From positions 1-48,832 of the forward strand of contig CAZVYG010000032.1 of assembly GCA_964631605.1 (NCBI GenBank): DNA of 48,832 bases. Direction: 5' to 3'. Made by a program: the position numbers and the translations under genes. Shown piece after piece: positions 1-9,299 of the stretch. A model generated the notes under the pieces. It had not been told where the DNA came from. It worked only from the letters and a program-made list of their open reading frames with translations, and made no database searches. This DNA comes from JARKQH01 sp964631605 (lineage in GTDB: Bacteria > Verrucomicrobiota > Verrucomicrobiia > Limisphaerales > UBA8199). Position 1 is the first letter of the stretch. Every line of letters begins with the position of its first letter.

Positions 1-19
1 GACGACGCGCATGGGAAGG

Positions 20-2995
20 TCAGCGCGAGCTGCGGAGGTCGTTCAAGCGCGCCAGGATGTTGGTCGCTTCGGGCGTGTTGGTCGGGCTGTTGGCCAGGAA
101 GATTTCGTAGTGCGTGATGGCGGTCTTGTAGTCTTTGCGATGGTAGGCGACTTCACCCAGGCCGTAGTGCACGATGGGGTCGGTGGGAAACTGCTTCTGA
201 AGCGTTTCGTAGTCGCGGCGCGCCAGGTCGTATTGCTCGCTGCGCAGGTAAGCCAGGGCGCGATTGTAAAGGGCGGTGAGGTGGATTGCGGAAGCGGGAT
301 CCTTCTCGAGAGCCAGGGCGCGGTTCAAGGGGGGGATGGCGTGGACGAGCTGGTTGAGCTGGAGGTACGCATAGCCTTTATCCAGCAGCAGACCCGGCGC
401 GTCGGGTTTGAGCCGAAGGCGTTGTTCGATATACTCGAGGGCGTTCGAGTAGCAGCGGAACGCGAGAAAAGCCTGGCTGGCGGCGGAAAGCACCTCCTCA
501 TTATCGGGGGTGACTTTCAGTGCCGCTTTGGCTTTGCGGTCAGCGGTTGCGACGTCGTTGCCGGCCAGATGGGCCGCCATTTCCAGGAACAAGAGTTGCA
601 TCCGGACGGAGTTTGTGCCCTGGAGGACCTCCGGTCGGTTGTGCAGCGGTTCCAATTCTTTCAGCGCATCCTCCACCATGCCGCTGAGGATCAGGATTTT
701 TGCCAGCTCGAGATTGGCTTGCGAGTTATCCGGGTCCAATTGCCGGACGCGGTCGAATTGTTGGGCGGCCTGGCGAAAATTCGAGCCTTTAAAAAAGACG
801 TAAGCCTGTTGGAAACAAATGGTCGGCTCGTCAAAAGGTCCATTGGGCAGCATGATGCCCTCCCAACTGCGGTATTTTTCGAATTGGTCTTCAATGGATT
901 TGGACCGGCGAACGCTGCTTTTGCGGCCGGCTTGCAGGTTTTGATTGCACTGGAGGTTGACCTCCGCCACGACGTTGTCGGGGTTCAGGTCGAAGGCGCG
1001 TTGGAAGGCCGACTGGGCCTCGGCAAGCCGCCCGTGACGTTGGAGGACGACGCCCCAGGCATTCAGGTTGCGGGAGTATTCCTGCGCCAGCCAGCGGCCG
1101 CTCGGGATGGGTTTGGGCGTGGCGCGAATTCTCGCCAACGCGGCCCCGAATCCGTTGGTGGCTTTGGGGGGCACAATGGCCTTGAGAACCGGCGGCAGGA
1201 GGGTGGCTTCCGCCTGGCTCCAGAACGCGGCGTTGGATTGCAGAACGGCTTCCGAGAAAGAGGGCAGCAGGAGGCTGTTCGTGGGGCAGAGCCTGAGGTA
1301 TTGAATCATCCCATGGGGCTCCGAGTAAAGCAGTTCGAAGTAATAGCCGAAGCTGGGGTTGAGGTAGCAAACCTGGTTGGTTTTGGCCAGGGCGGCCATG
1401 AGTCGCGCGAGGGTGGCCTGATCGTACAGATCAACCTTGTCCTGGTCGGGGTCAAGCGGCCACCGCTCGCCATAATACCGCCTCAAAAAGCGGTTGTAGG
1501 CAGGGATTCGCAATGATTCGGGAAACAACGCCGGGTTGATGCTCGAGGCATGGAGCAACAGGTGGGTCTTCTCCTTGCCGGCCCAAGCCATTCTGGATTC
1601 CACCAGCCAGGGCTTCCAGACATCGTCGCTCAGCACCACCGCCGGCTCGGCGGGCAGCGCCCGAATCAGGGACTCGGTGTAGTCTGCGAGCATGGGGCCG
1701 TTGGTGGCGCGTATCTGCGGCAGGTTCAGATACACCAGCGCGGCGGCCGCCCCCGCCGCCACGGCCCACATCGCTGCGAATACCGCGCCCCGGACTAACG
1801 GCACAAATCGGGGCACCGGCCGGGGCCGGCCGACAGGCTTGGTTCCAAAAACCAGCAGAAAATATCCCGCAAAATAGCCGATACAGACCGCGCCAAGATA
1901 ATAAAGGGGCAGGCCCGCGATGCCGTATGAACGAGGGCTTAAAACCGGATCCAGAGCGATCCACACGGTGTACAGCAGCAAAACGCCGTGGAACAAGTGA
2001 TAGACGAACGTGGAAACGGCGATGCCCAGCCGGCTGGGGTCCCCAAAATAGGAGGGCCAGCGAATGGCGATGATGAGCACCGGCAACAGTGAGGGCAAAC
2101 CCAGCACCCACCAGGGAGCCTGCGGGTTAAACAACACCCGCTTGTTAAGCAGCCCAAAGAGCAGGTTTTTTTCCTGCGCCACCTGCAGGCGAAGCGCCTG
2201 CCAGAACGTGAACTGCGCGTGGTCCGACAGTGCGGCGGCCAGGGGAAGCACAAAGTAAAAGCACAAACCCGCCAGCCCCCACAGGAACATGCGCAACAAG
2301 AACCGGAGGTTGAAAAAGCTCAAGCCTTTGACCCAGGCCACCGCGATCAGAAAGAGGGGAAAGAACCCGAGCATGGCCCAATTGTTGGTCATCGCCGCCG
2401 CATAAAGAAAAGCGGCCCGCGACAGCCAGGATTGGCGGCCATCAATGCGGAATTCCAGCAGGCAACGGATCACGTAGGCAAACAAGAGCAAATCGAACAT
2501 GTCTTGCGAGGCCGCCGTCGCGTGCTCCCAAAACGTGAGTTGCAGCCCGCATACCAGCGCGGCCAGCACCGGCGGCAGCCAGGCGCTGCGAATGCTCAGC
2601 GTGGAGAAGGTGCTCTTTTCGCGAAGGCGCTGTTCCTCAGTGCGGTCGTGGGGCAGGAGAGCCACGGAACGGGCGAGCAGCGTCAGGGTCAGCGCGGCGC
2701 AAAGGCAGGAGAAGAGGTTGAGGGCCAGGGGGATGGCTTTGAGCGGGAGCCAGCGGAAAGGATAGGTGACCAGCCAATAAAGTGGACCGCTCAGTTCGGG
2801 TTGCCAGCTCCACCCGGAAGTGCGTCCAATCACTCCCAAACTGTTCAGGGAAACCCACGGGTTAAGCGTGAGGCCATAAACCAAAAGCGCCATTCCCCCG
2901 ATCACCCAAGGCAGGAGAACCGGCACGAAGCTGCGGGCTGGGCCGAGGGGGTACTGAGCCTGGTAACTGGTTTCGGGGTTCTTATCGTTCGTCAT
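20..2995 (-). CDS. DUF2723-like multi-pass membrane protein with C-terminal TPR repeats
   Basis: 991-residue protein. Residues 1-430 are a polytopic membrane domain with about ten hydrophobic segments, similar in layout to the DUF2723/TMEM260 group of O-mannosyltransferase-like proteins. After a soluble linker, residues from about 640 to the end form TPR repeats, for example HGRLAEAQSAFQRAFDLNPD and YDLARRDYETLQKQFPTDP. The likely role is lipid-linked sugar transfer onto exported proteins, with the TPRs as a docking surface; this is inferred. The acidic GDSGEL-type motif expected in the first extracytoplasmic loop of DUF2723 proteins is not seen: the equivalent stretch reads NPWVSLNSLGVIGRTSGW. 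Activity is therefore uncertain. The ATG lies 14 bases inside the end of the upstream methyltransferase gene, so the two are probably translationally coupled. The TAG stop is just inside the window edge. Confidence 0.8.
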   Translation of the reverse strand: MTNDKNPETSYQAQYPLGPARSFVPVLLPWVIGGMALLVYGLTLNPWVSLNSLGVIGRTSGWSWQPELSGPLYWLVTYPFRWLPLKAIPLALNLFSCLCAALTLTLLARSVALLPHDRTEEQRLREKSTFSTLSIRSAWLPPVLAALVCGLQLTFWEHATAASQDMFDLLLFAYVIRCLLEFRIDGRQSWLSRAAFLYAAAMTNNWAMLGFFPLFLIAVAWVKGLSFFNLRFLLRMFLWGLAGLCFYFVLPLAAALSDHAQFTFWQALRLQVAQEKNLLFGLLNKRVLFNPQAPWWVLGLPSLLPVLIIAIRWPSYFGDPSRLGIAVSTFVYHLFHGVLLLYTVWIALDPVLSPRSYGIAGLPLYYLGAVCIGYFAGYFLLVFGTKPVGRPRPVPRFVPLVRGAVFAAMWAVAAGAAAALVYLNLPQIRATNGPMLADYTESLIRALPAEPAVVLSDDVWKPWLVESRMAWAGKEKTHLLLHASSINPALFPESLRIPAYNRFLRRYYGERWPLDPDQDKVDLYDQATLARLMAALAKTNQVCYLNPSFGYYFELLYSEPHGMIQYLRLCPTNSLLLPSFSEAVLQSNAAFWSQAEATLLPPVLKAIVPPKATNGFGAALARIRATPKPIPSGRWLAQEYSRNLNAWGVVLQRHGRLAEAQSAFQRAFDLNPDNVVAEVNLQCNQNLQAGRKSSVRRSKSIEDQFEKYRSWEGIMLPNGPFDEPTICFQQAYVFFKGSNFRQAAQQFDRVRQLDPDNSQANLELAKILILSGMVEDALKELEPLHNRPEVLQGTNSVRMQLLFLEMAAHLAGNDVATADRKAKAALKVTPDNEEVLSAASQAFLAFRCYSNALEYIEQRLRLKPDAPGLLLDKGYAYLQLNQLVHAIPPLNRALALEKDPASAIHLTALYNRALAYLRSEQYDLARRDYETLQKQFPTDPIVHYGLGEVAYHRKDYKTAITHYEIFLANSPTNTPEATNILARLNDLRSSR

Positions 2996-4172
2996 GCGCA
3001 GGCTGGGAAGAGCCTCCGGTGGTGGCCGGAGGCGCCGTGGCGCTCGAACGCCGCAAATCGGCCACGCACTCGACGTGCGCGGTTTGAGGGAACATGTCCA
3101 GCGGCGCCACTCGCACTACTTTAAAGACATTGTCTGTGCACAAGATGTTCAAGTCGCGCGCCATAGTGGCAGGGTGGCAGGAGATGTAAAGCAGTTGCTC
3201 AGGCCCGCCGTGCCGCAGCAGTTCCAGCAAACTGCGCTGACAACCCTTGCGGGGCGGGTCCAGCAGAACCGTGGTCTCCCCTGGCGGAAAGCGGGTCAAC
3301 ACCTGGGGAACAAGTTCCTCGGCTGTGCCCGCCAGGAACTCGCCGTTGGTGCAACCCCGGGCCGCGGCATTGGCCCGCGCCGCCCGAATGGCCATCCGAT
3401 CGTATTCCACCCCCACGAAGCGCTCGACGTTGCTCGCCAGTTCGATCCCGAAAAAGCCCACCCCGCAATACACGTCAATCAGGTGCCGGCTGCCGCTGTC
3501 TTTCAGGCGTTGGCGGGCTTCGTTGACCAGTTCCGGCAGCAGGAAGAAGTTGTTTTGAAAGAACGAATCGGGCGGCACCTCCCACCCCTCGGGAGGAATG
3601 CGCAACACCACCTTCAGCCCGCCCTTGGGCGGCGGATGGGCGCGCACTTGTCGTAGTTGCTCGTTGAGGGCCGGCTCGGCGATCCTGCATTCCTCGATGT
3701 CCACCACCAGCCGGCTGTCGGCGCGGATGAACCCCAGGTTCAGCCCCTGCTTGTACTTGTCCCACTGCGAACGAATCATGATCCGGTTGCGATAGCCGTA
3801 GGGCTGGGGACAGGGGACCACGGGGGCGACCACGCCGGCGTCCAGGCCGCCAATTCGAACGAAGATGTCCTGCACCTGTTTGTGTTTGAGCTCGAGCTGC
3901 GCCGCGTAGGCCACGTGCTGGTATTGACATCCGCCGCACGCGCCAAAATAACGGCAGGGAGGGGTGACGCGGTCTGGTGAGGGCTGGATCACCCGCACCA
4001 GCGAGGCACGCGCAAAGCGTTTCTTGACTTCCGTGATTTCCGCCTCGATCACTTCTCCGGCAAGCACGAAGGGCACAAACACGACAAACTCCTCCACCCG
4101 TGCAACGCCTTCCCCGCCAAACGCGACGTCGCTCACGGTTAGCGTTAATCGTTGGCCTGCAGTGAGACCCAT
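2982..4172 (-). CDS. rlmD: 23S rRNA (uracil-5-)-methyltransferase, RlmD/RumA type
   Basis: 396-residue TrmA/RumA-family enzyme that transfers a methyl group from SAM to C5 of a uridine. An N-terminal TRAM domain covers about residues 3-62. Cys73, Cys79, Cys82 (CRYFGACGGC) and Cys162 match the four [4Fe-4S] ligands of RumA. The SAM loop is DVYCGVGFFG near 233, followed by DPPRKGC at 305-311. The nucleophile is expected at Cys332 in YISCHPATMARD and the base at Glu368 in HVECV. All catalytic positions are present, so the protein should be active. The family splits into tRNA U54 and 23S U1939/U747 enzymes, and the sequence alone does not settle which. The Fe-S cluster favours RlmD/RlmCD over TrmA. 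It lies 111 bases after clpC on the same strand, with no clear terminator between them. Confidence 0.9.
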   Translation of the reverse strand: MGLTAGQRLTLTVSDVAFGGEGVARVEEFVVFVPFVLAGEVIEAEITEVKKRFARASLVRVIQPSPDRVTPPCRYFGACGGCQYQHVAYAAQLELKHKQVQDIFVRIGGLDAGVVAPVVPCPQPYGYRNRIMIRSQWDKYKQGLNLGFIRADSRLVVDIEECRIAEPALNEQLRQVRAHPPPKGGLKVVLRIPPEGWEVPPDSFFQNNFFLLPELVNEARQRLKDSGSRHLIDVYCGVGFFGIELASNVERFVGVEYDRMAIRAARANAAARGCTNGEFLAGTAEELVPQVLTRFPPGETTVLLDPPRKGCQRSLLELLRHGGPEQLLYISCHPATMARDLNILCTDNVFKVVRVAPLDMFPQTAHVECVADLRRSSATAPPATTGGSSQPAHDER

Positions 4173-4283
4173 GATGGGAGGTTATCAAAACCGCGCGCCC
4201 ATACAACGACCTTTGGGGTTCACAGGCTCGTCCAAGACACCGCCCATTGCCGCTCTGCGGACGCGCTTGAGGAGAGGAGTGCC

Positions 4284-6776
4284 TTAGCTGGAAAGGGCTC
4301 CTTCGGCAGCCGCCTTTTGCGAAAAAGTCAAATGGTCGTTTTCGGCGCTGACCACCAGGGGCTCGCCCTCGTGGAACGCGCCTTTGAGAATCTCTTCGGC
4401 CAGGGGGTCCTCGAGGAACCGCTCGACCGCCCGCCGCATCGGCCGGGCGCCATACTGCGGGTCGTAGCCGCGGCTGACCAGGAAGTCCTTCGCCTTCTCG
4501 TCCAGTTGCAGCACGATGTTACGCGCCTTGAGCCGCTGCACCACCTTGCTGATCTCCAAATCCAGAATCTGAATCAGGTCCGGCTTGGTGAGCGAGCGGA
4601 ACACAACAATGTCATCCAGCCGGTTGAGAAACTCCGGGCGGAACGTCTTTTTCGCCTCTTCCAGAATGCGCTCGCGCATCCGTTCGTAACTGTCGTTGTC
4701 GGTGATCGGCGAGAAGCCCAGCGTGGACTGCCGCTTGATCGTGTCCGACCCGACGTTCGATGTCATCAGAATGATCGTGTTGCGGAAGTTGACCACCCGG
4801 CCCACATTATCGGTCAGTTTCCCCTCCTCCAGAATTTGCAGGAGCATGTTCCAGACATCCGGATGGGCCTTTTCGATTTCATCAAACAGCACCACCGAGT
4901 AGGGCTTGCGACGGACCTGTTCGGTCAACTGCCCGCCCTCTTCATAACCCACGTAGCCCGGGGGCGAGCCGATCAGGCGCGACACGTTGAATTTCTCCAT
5001 GTACTCGCTCATGTCGAGCTGGATCAGGGCCTTGGAGTCGCCGAACAGTTGCTCCGCCAGGGTCTTGGCCAGGAGGGTTTTCCCGACGCCGGTGGGGCCC
5101 AGCAGCGCAAAGGTGCCGATCGGCCGGCGCGGGTCCTTGAGGTCCGCCCGCGAGCGGCGCAGCGCCTTGCAGAGCGCCGAAACCGCCTCGCGCTGGCCGA
5201 TGACCACCTTGGTCATCTCTTCTTCAACCTGCAGCAACCGCTGCATTTCGCCTTGCTCCATGCGCTGGAGCGGAATGCCGGTCCATTTGGACACGATGTG
5301 CAGAATGTCCTCTTCGTCCACCTTCACGCGCTTTTCCTCCCGCGTCGTGCGCCATTCCCTCAGAATCGTCTCCAGTTTCTCCTTGGCCTGCTTCTCCCGA
5401 TCGCGCATCGCGGCCGCCCCTTCGAAATCCTGGTTCTTGATGGCCTTCTCCTTCTTGGCCTTGATCTCCTCAATTTCGCTCTCGAGTTGCTTCACCGCGG
5501 GCGGCCGGGTCATCGTTCCGATCCGCGCCCGCGACCCGGCTTCATCCATCAGGTCAATCGCCTTGTCGGGGAGGTAGCGGTCCGTGATGTACCGGTCGGA
5601 CAGTTTGACGGAAGCTTCAATCGCCCGGTCCGTGAACTCGGCTTTGTGGTGGTCCTCGTACTTGGGCCGGAGACCTTTGAGAATCAGAATGGCTTCCTCA
5701 ATGGACGGGGCTTCGACTTTCACGGCCTGGAAACGCCGTTCCAAGGCCGCGTCCTTTTCAATGTATTTGCGGTATTCGTTCAGCGTCGTGGCGCCGATGC
5801 ATTGGAGTTCCCCGCGGCTCAGCGCCGGCTTGATGATGTTCGAGGCATCCATCGTGCCCTCGGCTGAACCCGCCCCGACGATGGTGTGCAACTCGTCAAT
5901 GAACAAAATGATGTTCTTCGAGCGCCGGATTTCGTCCATCACCGCCTTGATGCGCTCCTCGAACTGGCCCCGGTACTTGGTGCCGGCAACCATGAGTGCC
6001 AGGTCCAGGGTGATCAGCCGCTTGTCGCGCAGCAACTCCGGCACGTTCCCGGCGGCGATTTCCTGCGCCAGCCCCTCCACAATCGCGGTCTTGCCTACGC
6101 CCGCCTCCCCCAGCAACACGGGATTGTTCTTCGTCCGCCGGCATAGAATCTGAATGACCCGCTCGATTTCGTCCTTTCGGCCAATGACTGGGTCCATTTC
6201 GCCCTTGCGCGCGATTTCCGTCAGGTCCCGCCCGAAGGCCTTGAGTGCCGGGGTCTTGACTTCGCCCCGTTTTTCCGGGGCAGGCTTTTCGGGGGCTTCG
6301 CCAGGCCCCTCTTCCTGAGCCGCAAAGTTGGGGTCCAGCTCCTTGAGAATCTCCTGGCGGGTCTGCTCGATATCCACATCGAGGTTCTTCAGGACCCGGG
6401 CGGCCACCCCGTCGCCTTCCCGCAACAGCCCCAGCAGAATGTGCTCGGTGCCCACATAAGTGTGGTTCAGCGCCTTGGCTTCCTTGGCGGCCAGGGCCAG
6501 CACCTTCTTGACCCGCGGGGTATAGGGAATGTTTCCAATCATCTTCTGGTCCGGACCCGTCCCGACCTGCTTTTCGACCTCCATCCTCACGGTCTCCAGG
6601 TCCAGCCCCAGCTTTTGCAGCACATTGACGGCCACACCCTGGTTAAGCTTGATCAAACCCAGCAGCAGGTGTTCGGTGCCGACGAAATTGTGGTTGAACC
6701 GGTCGGCTTCCTTCCTCGCCAGCGCCAGCACTTGCTGGGCCCGCGGGGTGAAATTGTTCATCGCTTCGTCGCTCAT
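4284..6776 (-). CDS. clpC: ClpC-type AAA+ unfoldase (ClpA/B class 1, UVR-containing)
   Basis: 830-residue two-ring AAA+ chaperone that feeds substrates to ClpP. Two Clp_N repeats cover about 8-150. Each has the GTEH(L/I)LLG motif, with Glu35 and Glu111 at the positions that bind phospho-arginine in Bacillus ClpC. The first AAA module has Walker A GEAGVGKT (223-230) and Walker B LFIDE (291-295). A UVR segment spans about 435-470. The second module has Walker A GPTGVGKT (560-567) and Walker B VVLFDE (628-633). A Pro/Glu-rich linker (151-175) separates the N-domain from the first ring. The gene follows mcsB by 14 bases, which fits delivery of McsB-marked proteins. Translation could also begin at Met6 (MNNFTPRAQQ), which matches other ClpC starts. 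No clpP is in the window. Confidence 0.96.
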   Translation of the reverse strand: MSDEAMNNFTPRAQQVLALARKEADRFNHNFVGTEHLLLGLIKLNQGVAVNVLQKLGLDLETVRMEVEKQVGTGPDQKMIGNIPYTPRVKKVLALAAKEAKALNHTYVGTEHILLGLLREGDGVAARVLKNLDVDIEQTRQEILKELDPNFAAQEEGPGEAPEKPAPEKRGEVKTPALKAFGRDLTEIARKGEMDPVIGRKDEIERVIQILCRRTKNNPVLLGEAGVGKTAIVEGLAQEIAAGNVPELLRDKRLITLDLALMVAGTKYRGQFEERIKAVMDEIRRSKNIILFIDELHTIVGAGSAEGTMDASNIIKPALSRGELQCIGATTLNEYRKYIEKDAALERRFQAVKVEAPSIEEAILILKGLRPKYEDHHKAEFTDRAIEASVKLSDRYITDRYLPDKAIDLMDEAGSRARIGTMTRPPAVKQLESEIEEIKAKKEKAIKNQDFEGAAAMRDREKQAKEKLETILREWRTTREEKRVKVDEEDILHIVSKWTGIPLQRMEQGEMQRLLQVEEEMTKVVIGQREAVSALCKALRRSRADLKDPRRPIGTFALLGPTGVGKTLLAKTLAEQLFGDSKALIQLDMSEYMEKFNVSRLIGSPPGYVGYEEGGQLTEQVRRKPYSVVLFDEIEKAHPDVWNMLLQILEEGKLTDNVGRVVNFRNTIILMTSNVGSDTIKRQSTLGFSPITDNDSYERMRERILEEAKKTFRPEFLNRLDDIVVFRSLTKPDLIQILDLEISKVVQRLKARNIVLQLDEKAKDFLVSRGYDPQYGARPMRRAVERFLEDPLAEEILKGAFHEGEPLVVSAENDHLTFSQKAAAEGALSS

Positions 6777-6790
6777 ACTTCAAAATGCAG

Positions 6791-7903
6791 TTACTTGCCG
6801 GGTTTGTCCAATTCCGCCCCCGGCGGCGCGGGCGGCGGGGTCAACGGCCGGCTGACCTGTTTCATCCGTTCGCGCACCATGTCGGCCCTTAGCACATCCC
6901 GTTCCTCGGCGGACAATTTGTCCGAGTAACGCTGTTGCAGGTGCGCCGGCTGGGTCAGGATGAACAATTCATCCGGCAGCGACCGATCCACCCCCGGAAA
7001 CAAATCCAAGTCCATGCCCAACCGGAACAGCGACAGCAAATTCATCGTCTCTTTGGACGAGATGCTGTGCGCGTTCGCCAGAATCCCGTAAGCCCGCCCA
7101 ATGTGGTTATACACCATCTTCGGCTTCTTTTCCAGCAGAACCGCCCGAGAGTTTTCCTCGTGCTCGATGATTTGCGCGAGGACTTTTTCCAACCGCTCGA
7201 CAATGGCCGCCTCCGTCTCGCCGAGGGTCATTTGGTTGGACACTTGGAACACGTTGCCCAGCGCTTCGGTGCCCTCGCCATAAAGCCCCCTGACCGCCAA
7301 CCCCAGCTTGTTGACCGATGAAATGATGGCATTGATGTGCTCCGCCAGCACCAAACCCGGCAAATGCAGCATGGCGCTGACGCGGATTCCCGTTCCCAAA
7401 TTGGTCGGACAGGCGGTCAGATAGCCCAGTTCGGGGCTGAACGCGTAATCCAGCCGCTTCTCCAGCAACGAATCCGCCTGGTCAATCGCCTGCCACGCCT
7501 GCCGCAACTGGAGACCCGGCCGCAGCGCCTGCATGCGCAAATGGTCCTCCTCGTTGATCATGAAACAGAGCGTCTCATCCCGGTTGAGCACCAGGCCGCT
7601 GCCCGCCCCTTTGGCCGCGTGTTCCCGGCTGATCAGGTGCCGCTCCACCAAAATCTGTTTGTCGAGCGGTGTCAGGTTGTCCATGGTCTCGACAAACGAA
7701 TCCCGCATGTCCGGCAGGGCAGCCACCGCGGGCCGAATGATTTCCAGCAGGCGAATTCGCTCCGCCTTCTTTGCCCAGCCGGGAAAAGAGGCATCTTTAA
7801 GATTGCGGGCGAGGCGAACGCGGCTGGACATCACGATCCGGTCGTGAGGCCCCCGCCGCTTTGCCACATCCGCCGGTGGCGCAAGGAAGGTATGGATATT
7901 CAT
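6791..7903 (-). CDS. mcsB: Protein-arginine kinase McsB
   Basis: 370-residue guanido-phosphotransferase-family kinase that phosphorylates arginines on damaged proteins and marks them for ClpC. Visible motifs are the nucleotide-binding SSRVRLARN (27-34), NEEDHLRMQ (acidic substrate residues near 118-119), the CPTNLGTG loop with Cys165, and GEGTEALGNVFQVSNQ near 210-225. Length and motif order match Firmicutes McsB, including the C-terminal domain. A GAGG ribosome-binding site (plus strand 7909-7912) overlaps the TGA stop of mcsA and sits 5 bases before the ATG, so translation is likely coupled to mcsA. The arginine kinases for free metabolites share the core, but the McsA and ClpC neighbours make the assignment firm. 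Confidence 0.95.
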   Translation of the reverse strand: MNIHTFLAPPADVAKRRGPHDRIVMSSRVRLARNLKDASFPGWAKKAERIRLLEIIRPAVAALPDMRDSFVETMDNLTPLDKQILVERHLISREHAAKGAGSGLVLNRDETLCFMINEEDHLRMQALRPGLQLRQAWQAIDQADSLLEKRLDYAFSPELGYLTACPTNLGTGIRVSAMLHLPGLVLAEHINAIISSVNKLGLAVRGLYGEGTEALGNVFQVSNQMTLGETEAAIVERLEKVLAQIIEHEENSRAVLLEKKPKMVYNHIGRAYGILANAHSISSKETMNLLSLFRLGMDLDLFPGVDRSLPDELFILTQPAHLQQRYSDKLSAEERDVLRADMVRERMKQVSRPLTPPPAPPGAELDKPGK

Positions 7904-7910
7904 GGCAGCC

Positions 7911-8420
7911 TCACGAAGCGGCCGGGCTCCCCAACTGGGCCGAGGCCTGCTTGATTTCGTCCCGCAACACCGCGGCCTGCTCGAAGTCTTCCGCCTCGAT
8001 CGCCTTGGTCAGCCGCTTTTGCAGCGCCCGGATTCGATCCGTCAGGTCGCGGCTGGCGCGCAGCGACTCCGGCGCCTTGCCCACGTGGCGGGTGCCCTTG
8101 TGCATGGTCTTGAGCAGCCCGTCGAGCGCGTCGGCAAATGTCCGGTAACATTCCGGGCAACCCAGCCGTCCGGATTTCTTGAAATCCGCCTGGCTGAAAC
8201 CGCACCGCGGACAGCGCGTCTCAGTTCCTCCCGCGGCCTGCTCCATTTCCTGGGAAGCCCCCAAACCCAGCAACAAGTCGGCGAGGGAGAAGCCCATCGG
8301 GTCGTTGACCCCCTTGGTCTTGGCGCACTCCTCGCACAAGTCCACCTTCTGCATCTTGCCCTCGGCGATTTGGGTCAAGTGGACCGTGGCTTCCTTTTCC
8401 TTGCAGACACAGCACAACAT
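7911..8420 (-). CDS. mcsA: McsA, zinc-binding activator/adaptor of McsB
   Basis: 169-residue UvrB/UvrC-motif protein. Two zinc-binding CxxC pairs are visible in the first half: Cys3/Cys6 with Cys29/Cys32, and Cys70/Cys73 (CPRC) with Cys88/Cys91 (CPEC). A UVR helix pair follows at about 133-162 (LTKAIEAEDFEQAAVLRDEI). In Firmicutes McsA activates McsB and helps present substrates to ClpC; the same role is inferred here from the gene order mcsA-mcsB-clpC. It begins 6 bases after the ilvE stop and ends 7 bases before mcsB. There is no ctsR gene next to it, although CtsR is the usual partner in Bacillus. Confidence 0.93.
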   Translation of the reverse strand: MLCCVCKEKEATVHLTQIAEGKMQKVDLCEECAKTKGVNDPMGFSLADLLLGLGASQEMEQAAGGTETRCPRCGFSQADFKKSGRLGCPECYRTFADALDGLLKTMHKGTRHVGKAPESLRASRDLTDRIRALQKRLTKAIEAEDFEQAAVLRDEIKQASAQLGSPAAS

Positions 8421-8426
8421 ATCTCG

Positions 8427-9299
8427 CTAATCGTATATCGGCTCGCCAGAGGTTTTCGTCAAGGCGTGGTATTGGCTCACCAGTTGCCGCGTAATGGGGC
8501 CGGGGCGGCCGTTGCCGATCAACCGGCCGTCAATCTTGACCACCGGCACCAGCTCCGCGCCCGTACCGGTCAGGAAGCATTCCTCGGCATTGAACAAGTC
8601 GTAGCGCGTCAAATTCGGTTCGCCCACCTCCATCCCCGACTCGCGGGCGATTTCCATCACCACTTTTCGGGTCACCCCGTAGAGCGCTCCCGCCGACAAC
8701 GGCGGGGTCAACAGTTTGCCGTCCTTCACGATAAAGAGATTATCTCCCGTGCATTCGGCCACGAACCCCTCGGCGTTGAGCATCACCGCCTCCTCGCACC
8801 CGGCGTTGCTGGCCTCAATTTTCGCCAGAATGTTGTTCAGGTAGTTCAACGATTTGATGGCCGGGTTCAGCGCGCTGTGCAGGCTCCGGACGGTGGGGAC
8901 GGTGATAATCTCCATCCCTTTCCGGTAGAACTCGGGCGGGTAAAGCTGGATCTTGTCCGCGATGATGATGACCGAGGGATTCTTGCAGCGATTGGGATTC
9001 AAGCCAAGCGTGCCAACCCCGCGGGTAACCACCAGGCGAATGTAGCCGTCCCGGATCTTGTTCCGCCTGCAAGTCTCCACCACCGCCTTCATCAGCGCAT
9101 CCGCGCCGATCGGGATGTCGAGCAGGATGGCTTTGGCGGAGCAGAAGAGCCTGTCAATGTGCTCCTTGAGCTTGAACACCCGCCCGTGGTAGGCCCGGAT
9201 GCCCTCGAAAATGCCGTCCCCATACAGCAATCCGTGGTCGAAAACCGAGATTTTCGCGGTGTGTTCGTCGTAGTATTTGCCATCAATATAGATTTTCAT
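8427..9299 (-). CDS. ilvE: Branched-chain amino acid aminotransferase (class IV PLP enzyme)
   Basis: 290-residue fold-type IV aminotransferase, the last step of Ile, Leu and Val synthesis. It shows the DHGLLYGDGIFEGIRAY signature (21-37), the PLP lysine in PAIKSLNYLNN (Lys149), and Glu182 in VAECTGDN. The start MKIYIDGKYYDEHTAKISVF closely resembles archaeal-type IlvE proteins. D-alanine aminotransferase and 4-amino-4-deoxychorismate lyase share the fold. The FEGIRAYHGRVFKLKEHIDRL stretch favours IlvE. It is the first gene of a tight minus-strand run with mcsA, mcsB and clpC, an unusual pairing of amino-acid synthesis with protein quality control. The ribosome-binding site is weak (AAGG just before the ATG). 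Confidence 0.9.
   Translation of the reverse strand: MKIYIDGKYYDEHTAKISVFDHGLLYGDGIFEGIRAYHGRVFKLKEHIDRLFCSAKAILLDIPIGADALMKAVVETCRRNKIRDGYIRLVVTRGVGTLGLNPNRCKNPSVIIIADKIQLYPPEFYRKGMEIITVPTVRSLHSALNPAIKSLNYLNNILAKIEASNAGCEEAVMLNAEGFVAECTGDNLFIVKDGKLLTPPLSAGALYGVTRKVVMEIARESGMEVGEPNLTRYDLFNAEECFLTGTGAELVPVVKIDGRLIGNGRPGPITRQLVSQYHALTKTSGEPIYD

Noticed and set aside
4152..5867. Long plus-strand frame antisense to clpC, and a similar one at 39029-40747 antisense to the triple-repeat gene
   Set aside because: Each mirrors the codon pattern of the real gene and has no protein family character.
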